Shown here: positions 5,716-5,732 of the stretch, one piece after another
Layout: each line of letters begins with the position of its first letter
How positions within the stretch are numbered: position 1 is the first letter of the stretch
Origin: Coraliomargarita_B sp046540835
GTDB lineage: Bacteria; Verrucomicrobiota; Verrucomicrobiia; Opitutales; Coraliomargaritaceae
Direction: 5' to 3'
Assembly (NCBI GenBank): GCA_046540835.1
Contig: JBKHEL010000130.1
Location: 1-5,732, forward strand
Length of the DNA stretch: 5,732 nucleotides
Program-made: the position numbers and the translations under genes
Notes under the pieces: model-generated
The model's input: only the letters and a program-made list of their open reading frames with translations
The model's database searches: none
What the model was told of the DNA's origin: nothing

Positions 5716-5732
5716 TGGTGGAGGTGGCGGGA
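5716..5732 (-). ncRNA. ssrA: 3' end of an alanine-type tRNA-like gene, probably tmRNA (partial)
   Basis: Read on the minus strand, the last 17 bases of the window are TCCCGCCACCTCCACCA. This parses as a T-stem 3' strand (CCCGC), an acceptor 3' strand (CACCTCC), discriminator A and encoded CCA. The T at acceptor position 70 would make the G3-U70 pair that marks alanine acceptance, shared by tRNA-Ala and tmRNA. I favour tmRNA because this ending is typical of tmRNAs I know and because tmRNA 3' ends are common island targets, but tRNA-Ala fits equally on the bases seen. It could also be only a duplicated attachment-site fragment and not the full gene, since the rest lies outside the window. Confidence 0.55.

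Overview
The window looks like a piece of chromosome from a GC-rich, Gram-negative-type bacterium. The lysine/alanine-rich N-terminus of E1-alpha, the start sites without Shine-Dalgarno sequences and the style of the decayed integrase remind me of Verrucomicrobiota (Opitutia/Puniceicoccales). That placement is from memory of similar proteins and has not been checked by a search.

Positions 19-3607 (minus strand) hold a complete pdhA-pdhB-pdhC cluster for the pyruvate dehydrogenase complex: E1-alpha, E1-beta and the lipoylated E2 acetyltransferase. E1-alpha and E1-beta together decarboxylate pyruvate on thiamine diphosphate. E2 carries the acetyl group on a lipoyl lysine and passes it to CoA. 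No E3 (lipoamide dehydrogenase) gene is in the window. A candidate promoter with two short tandem dyads lies just ahead of pdhA. Between pdhB and pdhC there is a strong hairpin followed by an almost G-free leader, a possible internal control point.

Positions 3719-5031 (minus strand) hold a two-gene unit: an SDR-fold protein that lacks the canonical catalytic tyrosine, joined by a TAATG stop/start overlap to an exported chalcone isomerase-like protein. The overlap implies co-expression. Their substrate cannot be read from the sequence.

Positions 5092-5206 (plus strand) hold tRNA-Gln(TTG) with its own promoter and an encoded CCA end.

Positions 5207-5715 are a mobile-element scar. On the minus strand, pieces of a tyrosine recombinase and of an AbiEii-type nucleotidyltransferase toxin are fused in one reading frame. 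The last 17 bases of the window are the 3' end of an alanine-type tRNA-like gene (tmRNA or tRNA-Ala) on the minus strand. The integrase remnant sits directly downstream of it, which is the usual layout of an island inserted into a tmRNA/tRNA 3' end. I found no intact new system. The scar, the non-canonical SDR and the pdh control regions are the parts worth a second look.
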